A DNA stretch of 64,000 nt, taken from positions 161,177-225,176 of the forward strand of contig NZ_JAGHQP010000004.1 in NCBI RefSeq assembly GCF_017744255.1. The letters run 5' to 3'. Positions 44,510 through 54,476 of this stretch are shown piece by piece. The notes beneath the pieces were generated by a model. The model made no database searches and was not told the origin of the DNA. It saw only the letters and a program-made list of their open reading frames with translations. Origin of the DNA: Brevundimonas sp. A19_0 (GTDB lineage Bacteria; Pseudomonadota; Alphaproteobacteria; Caulobacterales; Caulobacteraceae). Position 1 is the stretch's first letter. Every line of letters starts with the position of its first letter. Both the position numbers and the translations under genes were made by a program.

Positions 44510-46336
44510 ATGCTGCGTTCACTTGCCCGGGGCAGTCTCCTCGTCCTGATGTTCACGGCCACTACTGCCCTTTTGGCGGCCCCGGTACTCGCCCAGGAGG
44601 CGGACGGACCGGCGCCGCTGTCGGTCTACGGCGCCCTGCCTTCCCTCGAGATGCTGGAACTGTCGCCGTCAGGCCAGCGGCTCGCCTTCATCACCGTGAC
44701 CGGGGAGGCGCGCACCCTGGTGCTCCTGGACCTGACGACCCGCGAGCAGGTCGGCGGGGCGGACGTGGGCGTGGCCAAGGTCCGGGACCTGGACTGGCTC
44801 GGTGAGGACCAGATCCTGGTCACGACCTCCAAGACGGAAAACATCCCGGCCTCGGCATCGAGAGCGCCGAGATGTTTAGCAGCCAGATCTATGACCCCGG
44901 CCGGAACCGTATCATCGAGGTGCTGAAGAACACCCTCGATCTTTTTCCGATCATGTTCAGCTCCGCCCGCGTGGTCCGGGGTGACCCGACATCGGTCTTC
45001 ATCCGGGCCTACGCCTTCAGCAACGGGCAGGGGCGATCTGGCCGAGGTCATGGGTGCGAACGTCACCGACTTTCTGCTCGGGCCCGACGGCCGATCGGTG
45101 GCGCGCAGCCAGTACAATGACGAGGCGCGCGAATGGAGCCTGCACCTGAGGCAGGGCAGTGGATTTCGCGAGAACTGGGAGACCGTTGCGCCGATCGAGA
45201 GGCCGGCACTGATGGGCCTCGGCATCAACGGGGACAGTGTCATCGTTGCAGCTGACAGGCCCGATCTGAGTCAGCCCGGCCGTCCGGACGCCGAATTTTT
45301 TGACGTCAATCTGGAAACGGGCGCATGGCGCGCCCTGCGCTTCGAGTTTTCGCCCGACGCCCTGTTCTTTCACCCGGTGACCCGTCGGCTCATCGGGGCC
45401 ATGCGCCGGGGCGATGCGGGTCCTGTCTACGCCTTCATTGACGACGACGCCTCGGCGCTCTGGATCACCGTGCAACGAGCCTTTGCCGGACGCCCGCCGG
45501 GGGGGGGCTATCCGGGCATCACCCCGGAGCGGGTCGCCGCGGTTCGTCCGGTTACCTATCCCGCCTCGGATGGCCTCGAGATCCATGGCTATCTGACCAC
45601 GCCGCCCGGCATGTCGGAGGCAGGGGACCTGCCTCTGGTGGTTCTGGTCCACGGGGGGCCCGCGGCGCGCGACTATCTGCAGTTCGACTGGTGGGCCCAG
45701 GCGATGGCCTCGCGTGGCTACGCCGTTCTTCAACCGAATTTCCCCGGCTCGACCGGCTATGGCGACGCCTTCCTCGAGGCGGGCTATGGGGAATGGGGCC
45801 GCAAGATGCAGACCGACCTGTCCGACGGGGTCCGTTATCTCGCCGATCAGGGGATCATCGATCCCGAAAGGGTATGCATCGTGGGGGCCAGTTACGGGGG
45901 CTATGCGGCCATGGCAGGGCCGACGCTCGATCCCGGCGTCTATCGATGCGCCGTGGCCGTAGCGGGCCTGTCGGACCTCGGCGTATTCGTGGACGATGCG
46001 GCGTCCCGCGGGGCCCGACGCGAAAACTCGACCACGCGCTACTGGAACCGGTTCATGGGCGCCGAGCGCCTGGGGGACCGCTCTCTCGATGCCCGGTCGC
46101 CTGCCCGCCTCGCGGACCAGGCCGACGCCCCCATCCTGCTGATTCACGGTCGCGATGACACGGTCGTGCCGATCGAGCAGAGCCGCATCATGTAGCGCGC
46201 CCTGCGTCGGGCAGGCAAACCGGTGGAATTCATCGAGCTGGATGGCGAGGATCACTGGCTGTCGCGCTCCGACACCCGTGTGCGGATGTTGACCGAGACG
46301 ATCCGCTTCCTCAATGAGCACAACCCGGCGGACTAG
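44510..46336 (+). pseudogene. Decayed S9-family prolyl oligopeptidase-like gene
   Basis: A signal peptide (MLRSLARGSLLVLMFTATTALLAAPVLAQ) starts an exported S9 peptidase, but the frame is broken three times. Near 44842 a base seems lost in a run of A (translation in frame 2 shifts to frame 1), giving PGLGIESAEMF onward. Near 45035 an extra G in GGGG restores frame 2 (NGQG-DLAEVMGAN). A TAG at 46193-46195 then interrupts SRIM-RALRRAG, after which the frame stays open to TAG at 46336. The nucleophile motif GASYGGYAAM and acid region HGRDDTVVPI precede the stop, whereas the catalytic His in GEDHW comes after it. The remnant is therefore inactive as written. It lies between infC and rpmI. Confidence 0.85.
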
Positions 46337-46497
46337 GGGCGGGACGCCCTTGCCTTCGGACGGGCCTTGCCGTATGAGGCGCGGCTTCGCGTACCGGTCG
46401 TCGGGCGAACAGGCATGCCTTGGCGACCGTTCATCCGCTCTCCGTTCCCGATCGGACCTCTGGTCCCGGGGCGGTGGCTTCAAGAGAGAGAGTGAAA

Positions 46498-46695
46498 ATG
46501 CCGAAATTGAAGACCAAGTCGGGCGCCAAGAAGCGCTTCAAACTGACGGCCTCGGGCAAGGTGAAGGCCGGCGTGGCGGGCAAGCGCCACCGGCTGATCA
46601 GCCACAACTCGAAGTACATTCGCCAGAACCGCGGCACGCAGGTGATGTCGGATGCCGATGCCAAGAAGATCAAGTCCTACATGCCGTACGCCTGA
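46498..46695 (+). CDS. rpmI: Ribosomal protein L35
   Basis: L35 is a small basic 50S protein. The 65-residue sequence [20 protein letters not shown] and [10 protein letters not shown] is a clear family match, ending KSYMPYA. The ATG at 46498 has AGAGAGAG upstream. It is paired with rplT 110 bases downstream. In many bacteria infC precedes it directly and L20 autoregulates the operon; here the pseudogene and a terminator intervene, so rpmI-rplT probably has its own promoter in the 161 bases upstream (46337-46497). Confidence 0.97.
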   Translation: MPKLKTKSGAKKRFKLTASGKVKAGVAGKRHRLISHNSKYIRQNRGTQVMSDADAKKIKSYMPYA

Positions 46696-46805
46696 TCGGC
46701 GTCGCATCACCAGATCTCCCACCGCATCAGTTTGAAACCTCGTCCCTGAACCACTGAGCCGCCGCGCGGCCGACCTCAGGGGCGCATCTCGAAGAGACAC
46801 ACATC

Positions 46806-47159
46806 ATGGCTCGCGTTACCCGGGGCGTTACGTCCCACGCCAAGCACAAGAAGGTCCTGAAGCAGGCCAAGGGCTTCTACGGCCGCCGCAAGAACACCAT
46901 CCGCGCCGCCAAGGCCGCCGTGGACCGCGCCGGTCAGTACGCCTATCGCGACCGCCGCACCAAGAAGCGCAACTTCCGCGCCCTGTGGATTCAGCGCATC
47001 AACGCTGCGGCCCGCCTGGAAGGCTTCACCTATTCGCAGTTCATGCACGGCCTGTCCAAGGCCGGCATCGAGATGGACCGCAAGGTTCTGGCCGCGATGG
47101 CCGCTGACGAGGCTGGCTTCAAGGCCGTGGCCGACAAGGTTCGCGCCGCCCTGGCCTGA
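46806..47159 (+). CDS. rplT: Ribosomal protein L20
   Basis: L20 is an early 50S assembly protein. The 117-residue sequence has the basic N-terminal helix [23 protein letters not shown] and [33 protein letters not shown], then the globular domain that contacts 23S rRNA ([19 protein letters not shown]). The ATG at 46806 is chosen. A clear terminator lies 26 bases after its stop, so pheS is transcribed separately. Confidence 0.97.
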   Translation: MARVTRGVTSHAKHKKVLKQAKGFYGRRKNTIRAAKAAVDRAGQYAYRDRRTKKRNFRALWIQRINAAARLEGFTYSQFMHGLSKAGIEMDRKVLAAMAADEAGFKAVADKVRAALA

Positions 47160-47184
47160 ACCGGTCCGCATTGAGACCCTGAAG

Positions 47185-47218
47185 ACGCCCGCCTCCGGCT
47201 CCGGACGGCGGGCGTTTT
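47185..47218 (+). terminator. Intrinsic terminator after rplT
   Basis: CGCCCGCC (47186-47193) pairs with GGCGGGCG (47207-47214), with a CCGG inner part in the loop, followed by TTTT (47215-47218). Confidence 0.88.
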
Positions 47219-47298
47219 CATGTCCGGACTCAGTGGTGAGGCAACCCCGACAGCCCCGCGCCGTTGGAAGGGAACCTCAACCATACAGGAGTTCCCCC

Positions 47299-47502
47299 AT
47301 GTCCGTTGCCCGCGTCACCGAGATCACCTCTGCCTCGACCGTCAGCTTCGAGGACGCGATCAAGAAGGGCATTGCCCGCGCCGACGAAACGCTCGACCAG
47401 GTGCGCGGCGCCTGGGTCCAGGAGCAGAAGGTCGTCGTCGACGGCGGCCAGATCACCGAATACCGCGTCAATCTGAAGATCACCTTCGTCCTGAAGGACT
47501 AG
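47299..47502 (+). CDS. Dodecin, flavin-binding storage protein
   Basis: Dodecins form hollow 12-mers that store or protect flavin in the cytoplasm. The 67-residue protein has the family order: a first strand MSVARVTEITSAS, a helix VSFEDAIKKGIARADET, and two strands VRGAWVQEQKVVVDGGQITEYRV and LKITFVLKD. The Trp in GAWVQ and the Gln in GGQITEY are the flavin-stacking and hydrogen-bonding residues of bacterial dodecins. The ATG at 47299 has CAGGAG upstream. It is convergent with the histidine kinase gene, with two bases between the stops. A blue-light sensor and a dodecin are both present in this window, but not linked. Confidence 0.9.
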   Translation: MSVARVTEITSASTVSFEDAIKKGIARADETLDQVRGAWVQEQKVVVDGGQITEYRVNLKITFVLKD

Positions 47503-47504
47503 GC

Positions 47505-49043
47505 TCAGGCCGCCTGCTGCAGGGAGGGTGCGCCCATGGCCCGCCGGATCGCGTCCAGCAGGACGTCCGGCTGGATGGGCTTGGACACCACCGCATTCAT
47601 GCCTGCAGCGATATAGGACCGGGCGTCCTGCTCATCCGCATTGGCCGTAAGCGCCAGGATGGGCAGGGCGGCCCCCGCCGGACCAAGCGCGCGGATCGCC
47701 CGCGTCGCCGCTACCCCGTCCATCACCGGCATCTTGATGTCCATGAGCACGAGGTCGAAAGCGCCGGTCCGCACGGCGTCGACCGCCTCGGCGCCGTTCT
47801 GGACGGCCTCGTGGCTGCACCCGAACAGTTCCAGCAGCTTTCCGGCCAGGAAGCGATTGGTTGGATGGTCGTCGGCCACCAGCACATGCAGACTGTCGTG
47901 GGCGGTCGGCTCGGGCCGCTGCTGACGCGCGGCCCGGTGCTCCGGCGTCGCGGCTTCCAGTTGGAGGGTGAACCGGAACGACGCCCCGCCCGATCCCGAC
48001 CGGTCTGCGGAAATCCGGCCGCCCATGCGGTCCACGATCTGTCGGCAGATGGCCAGTCCCATGCCCGCCCCCGCCCCCTCGCGCCCGGCTCCGCCGGTGT
48101 TGACGGGCTGGAAGACCTGCTCGATGCGGTCGGCAGGGATGCCCGGACCGCTGTCGTCAACCTGGCCCTCGACGCAAATACCGGTGTCCCGGGCCTGCAC
48201 CCTCAGGGTCGCGCGGACCTCGCCCGACGGGGTGAACTTCAGCGCATTGCCGATCAGATTGTTGAGCACCTGCTTGATGCGGACCTCGTCGCCCATCACC
48301 CAGACCTCGTCCGGATTCTCGCAGGTCACCGACAGGGTGATGCCTTTTTCCTCGGCCCGCGCCCGCCAGAGCGCCTTCAGGTCATCGGCCACGACCGTCA
48401 GGTCCAGAGGCTGGGGCTCCAGCGTCAGCGCCCCGGCATCGGCGCGTGACATGTCGAGGGCATCGTTCAGCAGGCGCAGCAGGCCCTGGCCGGAGTCGAG
48501 GATGGTCCGGACGTACGGACGCAGGTCCTCCTGCATCAGTTCGCGCTCCATCAGGGCCGCCACCCCCAGCACCCCGTTGAGGGGCGTGCGGATCTCGTGG
48601 CTCATGACCGCCAGGAACTCCGACTTGGCGCGGCTGGAGGCACGGGCCAGCGCACTGGCCGCCTGCAGCAGCTGCACGCCCGATCCCACTCCGCTGTAGC
48701 GCCCCTCCTCGGTGACTATGAATCCGCCCAGCAGGCCGCCGAGTGCGGCGTTGTCGAGGTTCTCGAACAGGGTGGCGGCGTCCATCTCTCCGTCGACGAC
48801 CAGAGGTGCGGGGTCCATCAGCGCCGTCACCGGGCGACGGGCATAGAGGGCCCGCCCGAACTCCGCGGCCATCTTGAGTGTGAAGGCGTTCCGCTCGATC
48901 AGACCCAGCGGCTGGCCGGCGTCATCCACGACCGCGATGGCCAGGGTATCCGGCTCGGCCCGGAAGCGTTCAAAGACGAATGATCCCCTGACATCGGGCC
49001 CCACGGGTTCAGCGATGACGCGATAGTCCCTGATGCGGGCCAT
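47505..49043 (-). CDS. Hybrid histidine kinase with CBS-like sensor and receiver domain
   Basis: The 512-residue cytoplasmic protein has an N-terminal domain (residues about 1-125) that reads like a pair of CBS modules (PLGLIERNAFTLKMA, RPVTALMDPAPLVVDGEM, GGFIVTEEGRYSGVGSG). A dimerisation domain follows with the phosphoacceptor His149 in VMSHEIRTPLNGVLG, and an ATPase domain with NNLIGNALKFTPSG, DDSGPGIP and GAGMGLAI. The receiver (385-505) has the acceptor Asp435 in VLMDIKMPVMDG and the conserved Lys in VVSKPI. There is no membrane segment. It is likely to pass phosphate to a distant partner. It is divergent from pheS. Confidence 0.9.
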   Translation of the reverse strand: MARIRDYRVIAEPVGPDVRGSFVFERFRAEPDTLAIAVVDDAGQPLGLIERNAFTLKMAAEFGRALYARRPVTALMDPAPLVVDGEMDAATLFENLDNAALGGLLGGFIVTEEGRYSGVGSGVQLLQAASALARASSRAKSEFLAVMSHEIRTPLNGVLGVAALMERELMQEDLRPYVRTILDSGQGLLRLLNDALDMSRADAGALTLEPQPLDLTVVADDLKALWRARAEEKGITLSVTCENPDEVWVMGDEVRIKQVLNNLIGNALKFTPSGEVRATLRVQARDTGICVEGQVDDSGPGIPADRIEQVFQPVNTGGAGREGAGAGMGLAICRQIVDRMGGRISADRSGSGGASFRFTLQLEAATPEHRAARQQRPEPTAHDSLHVLVADDHPTNRFLAGKLLELFGCSHEAVQNGAEAVDAVRTGAFDLVLMDIKMPVMDGVAATRAIRALGPAGAALPILALTANADEQDARSYIAAGMNAVVSKPIQPDVLLDAIRRAMGAPSLQQAA

Positions 49044-49265
49044 GCCGGTACTCCTGACTTACCGGAGCATCCTGACCGCTCATCTCTTAAGGATGGCTTT
49101 GCTGAAATCGAAGTTTTTGCAACGAAAACATAGAGATAAATCCTTGTCCGGACGAAAATTGGTGGGCCGTCGACGGTATTGGCCCTTGCCACCCGTCGGG
49201 TCGACGACCTCGGAGGGGCCTTTCGGGGTGACGAACGGCCTGCGGCTCGCTAGACGACGGGCGTC

Positions 49266-50342
49266 ATGACAGACCTCAATCAACTGGAACTCGACCTGAT
49301 CAACGCCATCGGCTCGGCCGACAGTGTGCAGGCGCTGGAAGAACTGCGCGTCTCGGCCCTCGGCAAGACGGGGTCGATCTCGGGCCTGCTCAAGGGTCTG
49401 GGCGCCATGAGCCCCGACGAGCGTCGCGTCGAGGGTCCGCGCATCAACGGCCTGCGCGACCGGGTCAGTGCGGCCCTGACGACCCGGAAGGCCGATCTGG
49501 AGGCCCGGGAACTGGAGACGCGCCTGCGCTCCGAACACCTCGATCTGACCCTGCCCTCCCGACCGGCCCGTTCCGGCAGTGTCCATCCCACGCTTCAGGT
49601 CATGGACGAGGTCGTTGCCCTGTTCGCCGAGATGGGCTTTGCGGTCGCCGAAGGGCCGGACATCGAGGACGACTTCCACAATTTCACCGCGCTGAACTTT
49701 CCGCCCAAGCACCCGGCGCGGGAGATGCACGACACCTTCTTCCTGAAGCCCGACCCGGAGACGGGCGAGCGCAAGGTGCTGCGGACCCACACCAGCCCGG
49801 TGCAGATCCGCACCATGATGGCGGGCCAGCCGCCGATCCGCATCATCGCGCCGGGTCGGACCTTCCGGAAGGACTCGGACGCGACCCACACGCCCATGTT
49901 CCATCAGGTCGAGGGTCTGGTCATCGACCGCGACATCCACATGGGCCACCTCAAGTGGACGCTCGAGACCTTCGTCGCCCGCTTTTTCGAGGTCGAGGGA
50001 ATCGACGCGCGCTTCCGGCCCCACCATTTCCCGTTCACCGAGCCCTCGGCCGAGATGGACATCCGCTGCGACCGCTCGGGCGGGGTGTTGAGGCTCAACG
50101 AGGGCGACAGCTGGATGGAGATCCTGGGCTGCGGCATGGTGCACCCCAATGTGCTGCGCACCTGCGGCATTGACCCGGACGAGTATCAGGGTTTCGCCTT
50201 TGGCATGGGCCTCGACCGGCTGGCCATGCTCAAATACGGCATCCCTGACCTCCGCCCCATGTTTGAGGCCGACAGCCGCTGGCTGGCCCACTACGGCTTC
50301 TCGGCCTTCGCCACGCCCAGCCCCGCCGCCGGGCTGAGCTGA
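49266..50342 (+). CDS. pheS: PheS, phenylalanyl-tRNA synthetase alpha subunit
   Basis: PheS holds the catalytic site for charging tRNA-Phe. The 358-residue protein has the N-terminal coiled-coil arm (residues about 1-85), then motif 2 with [11 protein letters not shown] and [25 protein letters not shown], and motif 3 [22 protein letters not shown]. It is complete and of normal length. The upstream 222 bases (49044-49265) are shared with the divergent kinase gene and include an AT-rich part at 49085-49165 with nested inverted repeats (AAGGAT/ATCCTT around GTTTT/AAAAC). No Phe-rich leader peptide of the E. coli type is visible. Confidence 0.97.
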   Translation: MTDLNQLELDLINAIGSADSVQALEELRVSALGKTGSISGLLKGLGAMSPDERRVEGPRINGLRDRVSAALTTRKADLEARELETRLRSEHLDLTLPSRPARSGSVHPTLQVMDEVVALFAEMGFAVAEGPDIEDDFHNFTALNFPPKHPAREMHDTFFLKPDPETGERKVLRTHTSPVQIRTMMAGQPPIRIIAPGRTFRKDSDATHTPMFHQVEGLVIDRDIHMGHLKWTLETFVARFFEVEGIDARFRPHHFPFTEPSAEMDIRCDRSGGVLRLNEGDSWMEILGCGMVHPNVLRTCGIDPDEYQGFAFGMGLDRLAMLKYGIPDLRPMFEADSRWLAHYGFSAFATPSPAAGLS

Positions 50343-50367
50343 CCCCAACGATTTCAGGACGTATCCC

Positions 50368-50811
50368 ATGACCGAACCTTCGACCCAGCCCCCGATCACC
50401 AGCCCGTCCGGACGCGAACTGGTCGAACGCGACACCTTCCAGAACGAGGCGATCTGGCTGCCGGCCATGGCGGCCCAGCATATGAACGCCGGCAAATTCA
50501 TGATCGAGGGCAAGACCTTCACCGATTGTCTGATCGAAGGGCCGGCGGTGATGGGTATGGGAGAGGGCGTGCAGTTCGACGGCTGCAACATGGGCATGAC
50601 CCAGGATGTGAAGTCCCTGTTTCTCGTGCCGCGCAGCCAGAAGGTCATCGGTGTGGTGGGCATGGCGCATTGCCGGTTCGTCCGCTGCCGCTTCATGATG
50701 GTCGGCTTCTCCAGCAACGAGGCTGACGTCGCGCTCATGGAGGAAGGGCTGATCAGCGCGCGCGCCGTCGCCGAAAAGGCCCAGCAAGAGGCCCAGGGCA
50801 AGACGTCGTGA
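50368..50811 (+). CDS. Conserved-looking unknown protein between pheS and pheT
   Basis: The 147-residue protein has no signal or membrane segment. It starts with a polar stretch ([29 protein letters not shown]), then has a repetitive beta-like region around [37 protein letters not shown] and [14 protein letters not shown], where residues of similar type recur about every five or six positions as in short beta-helices. It overlaps pheT by four bases (GTGA) and follows pheS by 25 bases, so it is in the same operon and coupled to pheT. The family is unknown to me. Its position suggests a housekeeping link or simple coexpression with the synthetase. Confidence 0.8.
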   Translation: MTEPSTQPPITSPSGRELVERDTFQNEAIWLPAMAAQHMNAGKFMIEGKTFTDCLIEGPAVMGMGEGVQFDGCNMGMTQDVKSLFLVPRSQKVIGVVGMAHCRFVRCRFMMVGFSSNEADVALMEEGLISARAVAEKAQQEAQGKTS

Positions 50812-53207
50812 AGTCCACACTCTCCTGGCTGAAGGCGCACCTCGACACGACCGCCGACGTCAAAGCCGTGGCCGACGCCATGACCATGGCGGGGCTTGAG
50901 GTCGAGGACGTCATCGACCCGACGGCGAAGCTGGCGCCCTTCACCGTCGCCCGGATCGTTTCGGCCGAGCGCCACCCGAATGCCGACCGGCTGCAGGTCT
51001 GTCAGGTCGAGACGGTGGACGGGATGAAGGAGATCGTGTGCGGGGCGCCCAATGCCCGCGCCGGCCTGGTGACCATCTATGCGCCGATCGGGGCCTATGT
51101 GCCGGGGCTGGACGTGACCCTGGTCGAAAAGCCGGTGCGCGGCGTGGTGTCGAACGGCATGCTCTGCTCGGCCGCCGAGCTGGAGTTGGCCGGCGACAGC
51201 GACGGCATCCTGGATCTGGACCCGGGCCTCGCCGTGGGCACGCCGGCCGCGGGAGTGTTCGGGGCCGAGCCGGTCATCGACTTCGAGGTCACGCCCAACC
51301 GGCCCGACTGGCTGGGCGTCGACGGTATCGCCCGCGATCTGGCGGCCACCGGTCTCGGCACCCTGACCACGCCGACCATCACCCCGGTGGCGGGACAGTT
51401 TCCGTGTCCGGTCTCGATCCGGCTGGACGCACCGGAGCAGTGCCCGGTCTTTGCCGGCCGGGTGATCCGCGGCGTGACCAACGGCCCGTCGCCCGACTGG
51501 CTGCAGCAGCGTCTGACAGCCATTGGGCTGCGCTCGATCAACCGGCTGGTCGATGTGACCAATCTGATCGCCTATGACCGCGCCCGGCCGCTGCACGTCT
51601 ACGACCTGGCGGCCCTGCAGGGTGCGACCGTGGTCGCGCGGGCCGGCGCCGAGGGCGAAAGCCTGGCCGCGCTGGACGGCAAGACCTATGCGACGGCGCC
51701 CGACATCTGCGTGATCGCGGATGACGACGGACGCCGCGCCATCGGCCTGGGCGGCGTGATGGGCGGCGAGACAACCGGCTGTTCGGACGCCACGACCGAC
51801 GTCTTCCTCGAGAGCGCCTGGTTCGATCCGCTGGTTACGGCCCAGACCGGCCGGACCCTGGGGATCAGTTCGGACGCCCAGTATCGATTTGCCCGCCGGG
51901 TCGACCCGGCCACCGTGGTGCCGGGGATCGAGCTGGCCACCCGGATGATCCTGGACCTGTGCGGCGGCGAGCCGTCCGAGGTGGTGGTCGCCGGCGCGGC
52001 TCCGGCGGCGCCTCAGGCCTTTGCCTTTGACCCGGCGCGGGTCGGCCGCCTGACGGGGCTGGACATCAGCGCCGACCGCACGGCCGAAGTGCTGACCGCG
52101 CTCGGCTTTGCCGTCGAGACCGGCCAGCCGTGGACGGTGACCCCGCCCAGCTGGCGTGCTGACGTTGAGGGACCGGCGGATCTGGTCGAGGAAGTCGCCC
52201 GGATCGTCGGCTATGACGCCCTGCCGTCGACCCCGCTGCCCGATCTGGGCGCGCCCAGCGCCGGTCTGCTCTCGCCGATGCAAACCCGCGTGCGGCTGGC
52301 CCGCCGGGCGCTGGCTGCCATGGGCTATGCCGAGGCCGCAACCTGGTCCTTCACCAGCGAGGCGATCGCCGGGGCCTTCGGGGGCGGCGATGCCCGGCTG
52401 CACGTCGAGAACCCGATCGCCCAGGGGCTGGACTGCATGCGGCCCTCGATCCTGCCGAACCTGATCCAGGCGGCGGCGCGGAATGCCGACCGGGGCCACC
52501 CCGATGTGGCCCTGTTCGAGATCGGGCCGGTCTATCGCGACGACAGCCCGACCGGCCAGCGCACGGCGATCACCGTGGTGGTCGCCCCCCATGCCGCCCG
52601 CCACTGGAGCGGCGCGGGCGAGGACCCGCTGTTCCAGCTGAAGGGCGACCTGATGCGGTTGCTGACCCTGATCGGCGCGCCGGCGGGTCTTCAGACCGTG
52701 CAGGACGCCGAACGCGCACCGGTCGACCCGTGGTGGCACCCCGGCCGTTCGGCCCGGGTCCAGCTGGGCCCGAAGATGGTGCTGGCCCAGTTCGGAGCCC
52801 TGCATCCGGCGACGCTCAAGACCCTCGACGCCGAGGCGCCGATGCTGGGCTTCGAGCTGATCCTCGACGCCGTGCCTGAGCCGCGCGGCGCGCGGACCAA
52901 GTCGCGCGGGTCGGCGAAGCTGTCGACCTTGATGCCGCTCAGCCGCGACTTTGCCTTTGTGGTCGAGGACCGCGTGCCGGCCGGCGATCTGGTCCGGGCC
53001 GTGCAGGGCGCGGACAAGACCCTGATCACCGAGGTCGCCGTCTTTGACGTCTATCGCGGCAAGGGTATCGAGCCGGGCTTCAAGTCGGTGGCGCTGGAGG
53101 TCACGATCCAGCCGGATCAGGCGACCCTGACCGAGGCCGAGATCGACGCCCTGTCGGCGAAGGTCGTGGCCGCAGCCGGCAAATTGGGCGCCACCCTGCG
53201 TCAGTAG
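50808..53207 (+). CDS. pheT: PheT, phenylalanyl-tRNA synthetase beta subunit
   Basis: PheT recognises tRNA-Phe and hydrolyses mischarged Tyr-tRNA. The 799-residue protein has the N-terminal tRNA-binding EMAP-like domain ([27 protein letters not shown]), the B3/B4 editing domain (about 210-390), the B5 domain with [10 protein letters not shown], and the C-terminal ferredoxin-like anticodon-binding domain from about 700 ([19 protein letters not shown]). The start is a GTG at 50808 inside the end of the preceding gene. It is complete. Confidence 0.97.
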   Translation: MKSTLSWLKAHLDTTADVKAVADAMTMAGLEVEDVIDPTAKLAPFTVARIVSAERHPNADRLQVCQVETVDGMKEIVCGAPNARAGLVTIYAPIGAYVPGLDVTLVEKPVRGVVSNGMLCSAAELELAGDSDGILDLDPGLAVGTPAAGVFGAEPVIDFEVTPNRPDWLGVDGIARDLAATGLGTLTTPTITPVAGQFPCPVSIRLDAPEQCPVFAGRVIRGVTNGPSPDWLQQRLTAIGLRSINRLVDVTNLIAYDRARPLHVYDLAALQGATVVARAGAEGESLAALDGKTYATAPDICVIADDDGRRAIGLGGVMGGETTGCSDATTDVFLESAWFDPLVTAQTGRTLGISSDAQYRFARRVDPATVVPGIELATRMILDLCGGEPSEVVVAGAAPAAPQAFAFDPARVGRLTGLDISADRTAEVLTALGFAVETGQPWTVTPPSWRADVEGPADLVEEVARIVGYDALPSTPLPDLGAPSAGLLSPMQTRVRLARRALAAMGYAEAATWSFTSEAIAGAFGGGDARLHVENPIAQGLDCMRPSILPNLIQAAARNADRGHPDVALFEIGPVYRDDSPTGQRTAITVVVAPHAARHWSGAGEDPLFQLKGDLMRLLTLIGAPAGLQTVQDAERAPVDPWWHPGRSARVQLGPKMVLAQFGALHPATLKTLDAEAPMLGFELILDAVPEPRGARTKSRGSAKLSTLMPLSRDFAFVVEDRVPAGDLVRAVQGADKTLITEVAVFDVYRGKGIEPGFKSVALEVTIQPDQATLTEAEIDALSAKVVAAAGKLGATLRQ

Positions 53208-53278
53208 ATCGTCAGGGCCGGTCAGATTGTCGATTTCCAAAGTCCGGATTACAGTTTTCCGGAACTGAGGGGATGACC

Positions 53279-53635
53279 ATGAAATTCAAGGTGCTGTTTG
53301 CCGTTGCCGCGTGCGCGGCCCTGTCGGGCTGTGCGGAATTCGAGACCGGGCTGATGGCCTATGCCGACCAGCTCGACATGGAGAACGGGGCCTGGTGGCC
53401 CGACGAGCATCTGACCGATGTGGTGACGGGGGTCTGCCCGGCCTACAGCGAGTACGGCCACGTCAACAACCAGACCTACTACCGGGTGCGCAACACCGGA
53501 CGGACCCCGATGCAGGCCACGGTCACCTGGAACACGGGCTATGAAAGCAACTTCTATCTGGAGCCCGGCGAGACCAGCGACTTCGTCTATATGACGCCGT
53601 CGGTGATGCCCCGGGAGATCGTCACCCGGTGCTGA
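53279..53635 (+). CDS. Small lipoprotein of unknown function
   Basis: The 118-residue precursor has a lipoprotein signal MKFKVLFAVAACAALSGC with lipobox LSGC. The mature part begins AEFETGLMAYADQLDMENG and has a likely single beta-sandwich domain (YYRVRNTGRTPMQATVTWNTGYESNFYLEPGETSDFVYM), with two cysteines, in TGVCPAY and at the C-terminus (TRC), that could form one disulfide. I prefer the ATG at 53279, six bases after GGGG, to the one at 53273. It follows pheT by 71 bases. Family unknown. Confidence 0.75.
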   Translation: MKFKVLFAVAACAALSGCAEFETGLMAYADQLDMENGAWWPDEHLTDVVTGVCPAYSEYGHVNNQTYYRVRNTGRTPMQATVTWNTGYESNFYLEPGETSDFVYMTPSVMPREIVTRC

Positions 53636-53735
53636 CGGCAATGTGCGGTTAACCTTGTCGCCGCAAGTCTGACTCAATGCAGCGACAGTGTGGGCCGCGA
53701 CAGGGTGTGCCCGTCGCTGCCTGAGGAGAATCGCC

Positions 53736-54365
53736 ATGGACCGCCGCAAGCTGATCATGACCGGCCTGGCCGCCGCCACGCCGCTGGCCGCCTCTTCGCT
53801 GGGCGGATGCGCGACCTCGCAGCCGGGACAGGGGCAGGCCGGACCCAACTATCCGATCCGCTCGGACCAGGATGCGCCCGCCTATACCGCCGATGAACTG
53901 GTGGCCGCCGGCTCGCGCGAGCTGGGCATCGCCGCCGAGGCCATGGGCGCCGCCATCGAACGCATCTTCGCCGACCAGGGCGATCGCCCGACGGCCTATA
54001 TCGCGGGCGAGGAAGGCGCGGGGGCCATGGGCGTCGGGGTCCGCTACGGGCGCGGCGCGCTGCACATGAAGGACCTCAGCGCCTCGCAGGAAATCTTCTG
54101 GCAGGGCATCTCCATCGGCTGGGACGTGGGCGGCAACGCCAGTCGCGTCTTCACCCTGGTCTACGGACTCTACTATCCGGACATGATCTATCGCCGCTAT
54201 CCGGGGGTCGAAGGGTCGGCCTATCTGATCGGCGGGGTGGGCGTGAACTACCAGCAGGCCGACGGCATCATCCTGGCGCCCGTACGGACCGGGGTCGGCC
54301 TGCGCCTCGGCGCCAATGTCGGCACCATGGCCTACAGCCGCCAACGGAACCTGCTGCCGTTCTAG
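53736..54365 (+). CDS. EipA-like DUF1134 envelope protein
   Basis: The 209-residue protein matches the DUF1134/EipA family, which in Brucella is needed for cell-envelope integrity. The marks are IFWQGISIGWDVGGNASRVFTLVYGL, YRRYPGVEGSAYLIGGVGVNYQQ and LRLGANVGTMAYSRQRNLLPF at the end. The N-terminus (MDRRKLIMTGLAAATPLAASSLGGCATS) is a signal with lipobox LGGC, so it may be lipid-anchored, whereas Brucella EipA is a soluble periplasmic protein. The ATG at 53736 has GAGGAG upstream. It is the last gene before a long noncoding stretch. Confidence 0.85.
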   Translation: MDRRKLIMTGLAAATPLAASSLGGCATSQPGQGQAGPNYPIRSDQDAPAYTADELVAAGSRELGIAAEAMGAAIERIFADQGDRPTAYIAGEEGAGAMGVGVRYGRGALHMKDLSASQEIFWQGISIGWDVGGNASRVFTLVYGLYYPDMIYRRYPGVEGSAYLIGGVGVNYQQADGIILAPVRTGVGLRLGANVGTMAYSRQRNLLPF

Positions 54366-54410
54366 GCACGCCCAAGCCCCCGTCCGTGATTGCGGCGGGT
54401 TGAAGGGCAG

Positions 54411-54476
54411 GCGGAGCGCCGGGCCTTCGCCCGGAGATGATGAATAATACCGTTTCGACGAAGGCTGACGCTCCGC
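54411..54476. other. Structured element with two mutually exclusive foldings
   Basis: GCGGAGCG (54411-54418) pairs with CGCTCCGC (54469-54476), and CCTTCG (54424-54429) with CGAAGG (54459-54464), as one long stem. The alternative is a compact hairpin CCGGGC-CTTC-GCCCGG (54419-54434), which uses the same CCTTCG bases. The enclosed part is AT-rich (ATGATGAATAATA). Function is unknown; RNA regulation is one possibility. Confidence 0.5.

Noticed and set aside
46314..46757. A plus-strand frame across the 3' end of the pseudogene and rpmI
   Set aside because: It overlaps the complete L35 gene in another frame and has no family features.
49093..49269. A 58-codon frame ending at the pheS ATG (ATGA overlap), as a possible leader peptide
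   Set aside because: It has no ribosome-binding site at a useful distance, no run of Phe codons, and a random basic composition.
49080..53240. A 1386-residue open frame antisense to pheS and pheT
   Set aside because: It mirrors the two complete synthetase genes and the gene between them, and its composition is that expected from the reverse reading of GC-biased codons. No domain is seen.
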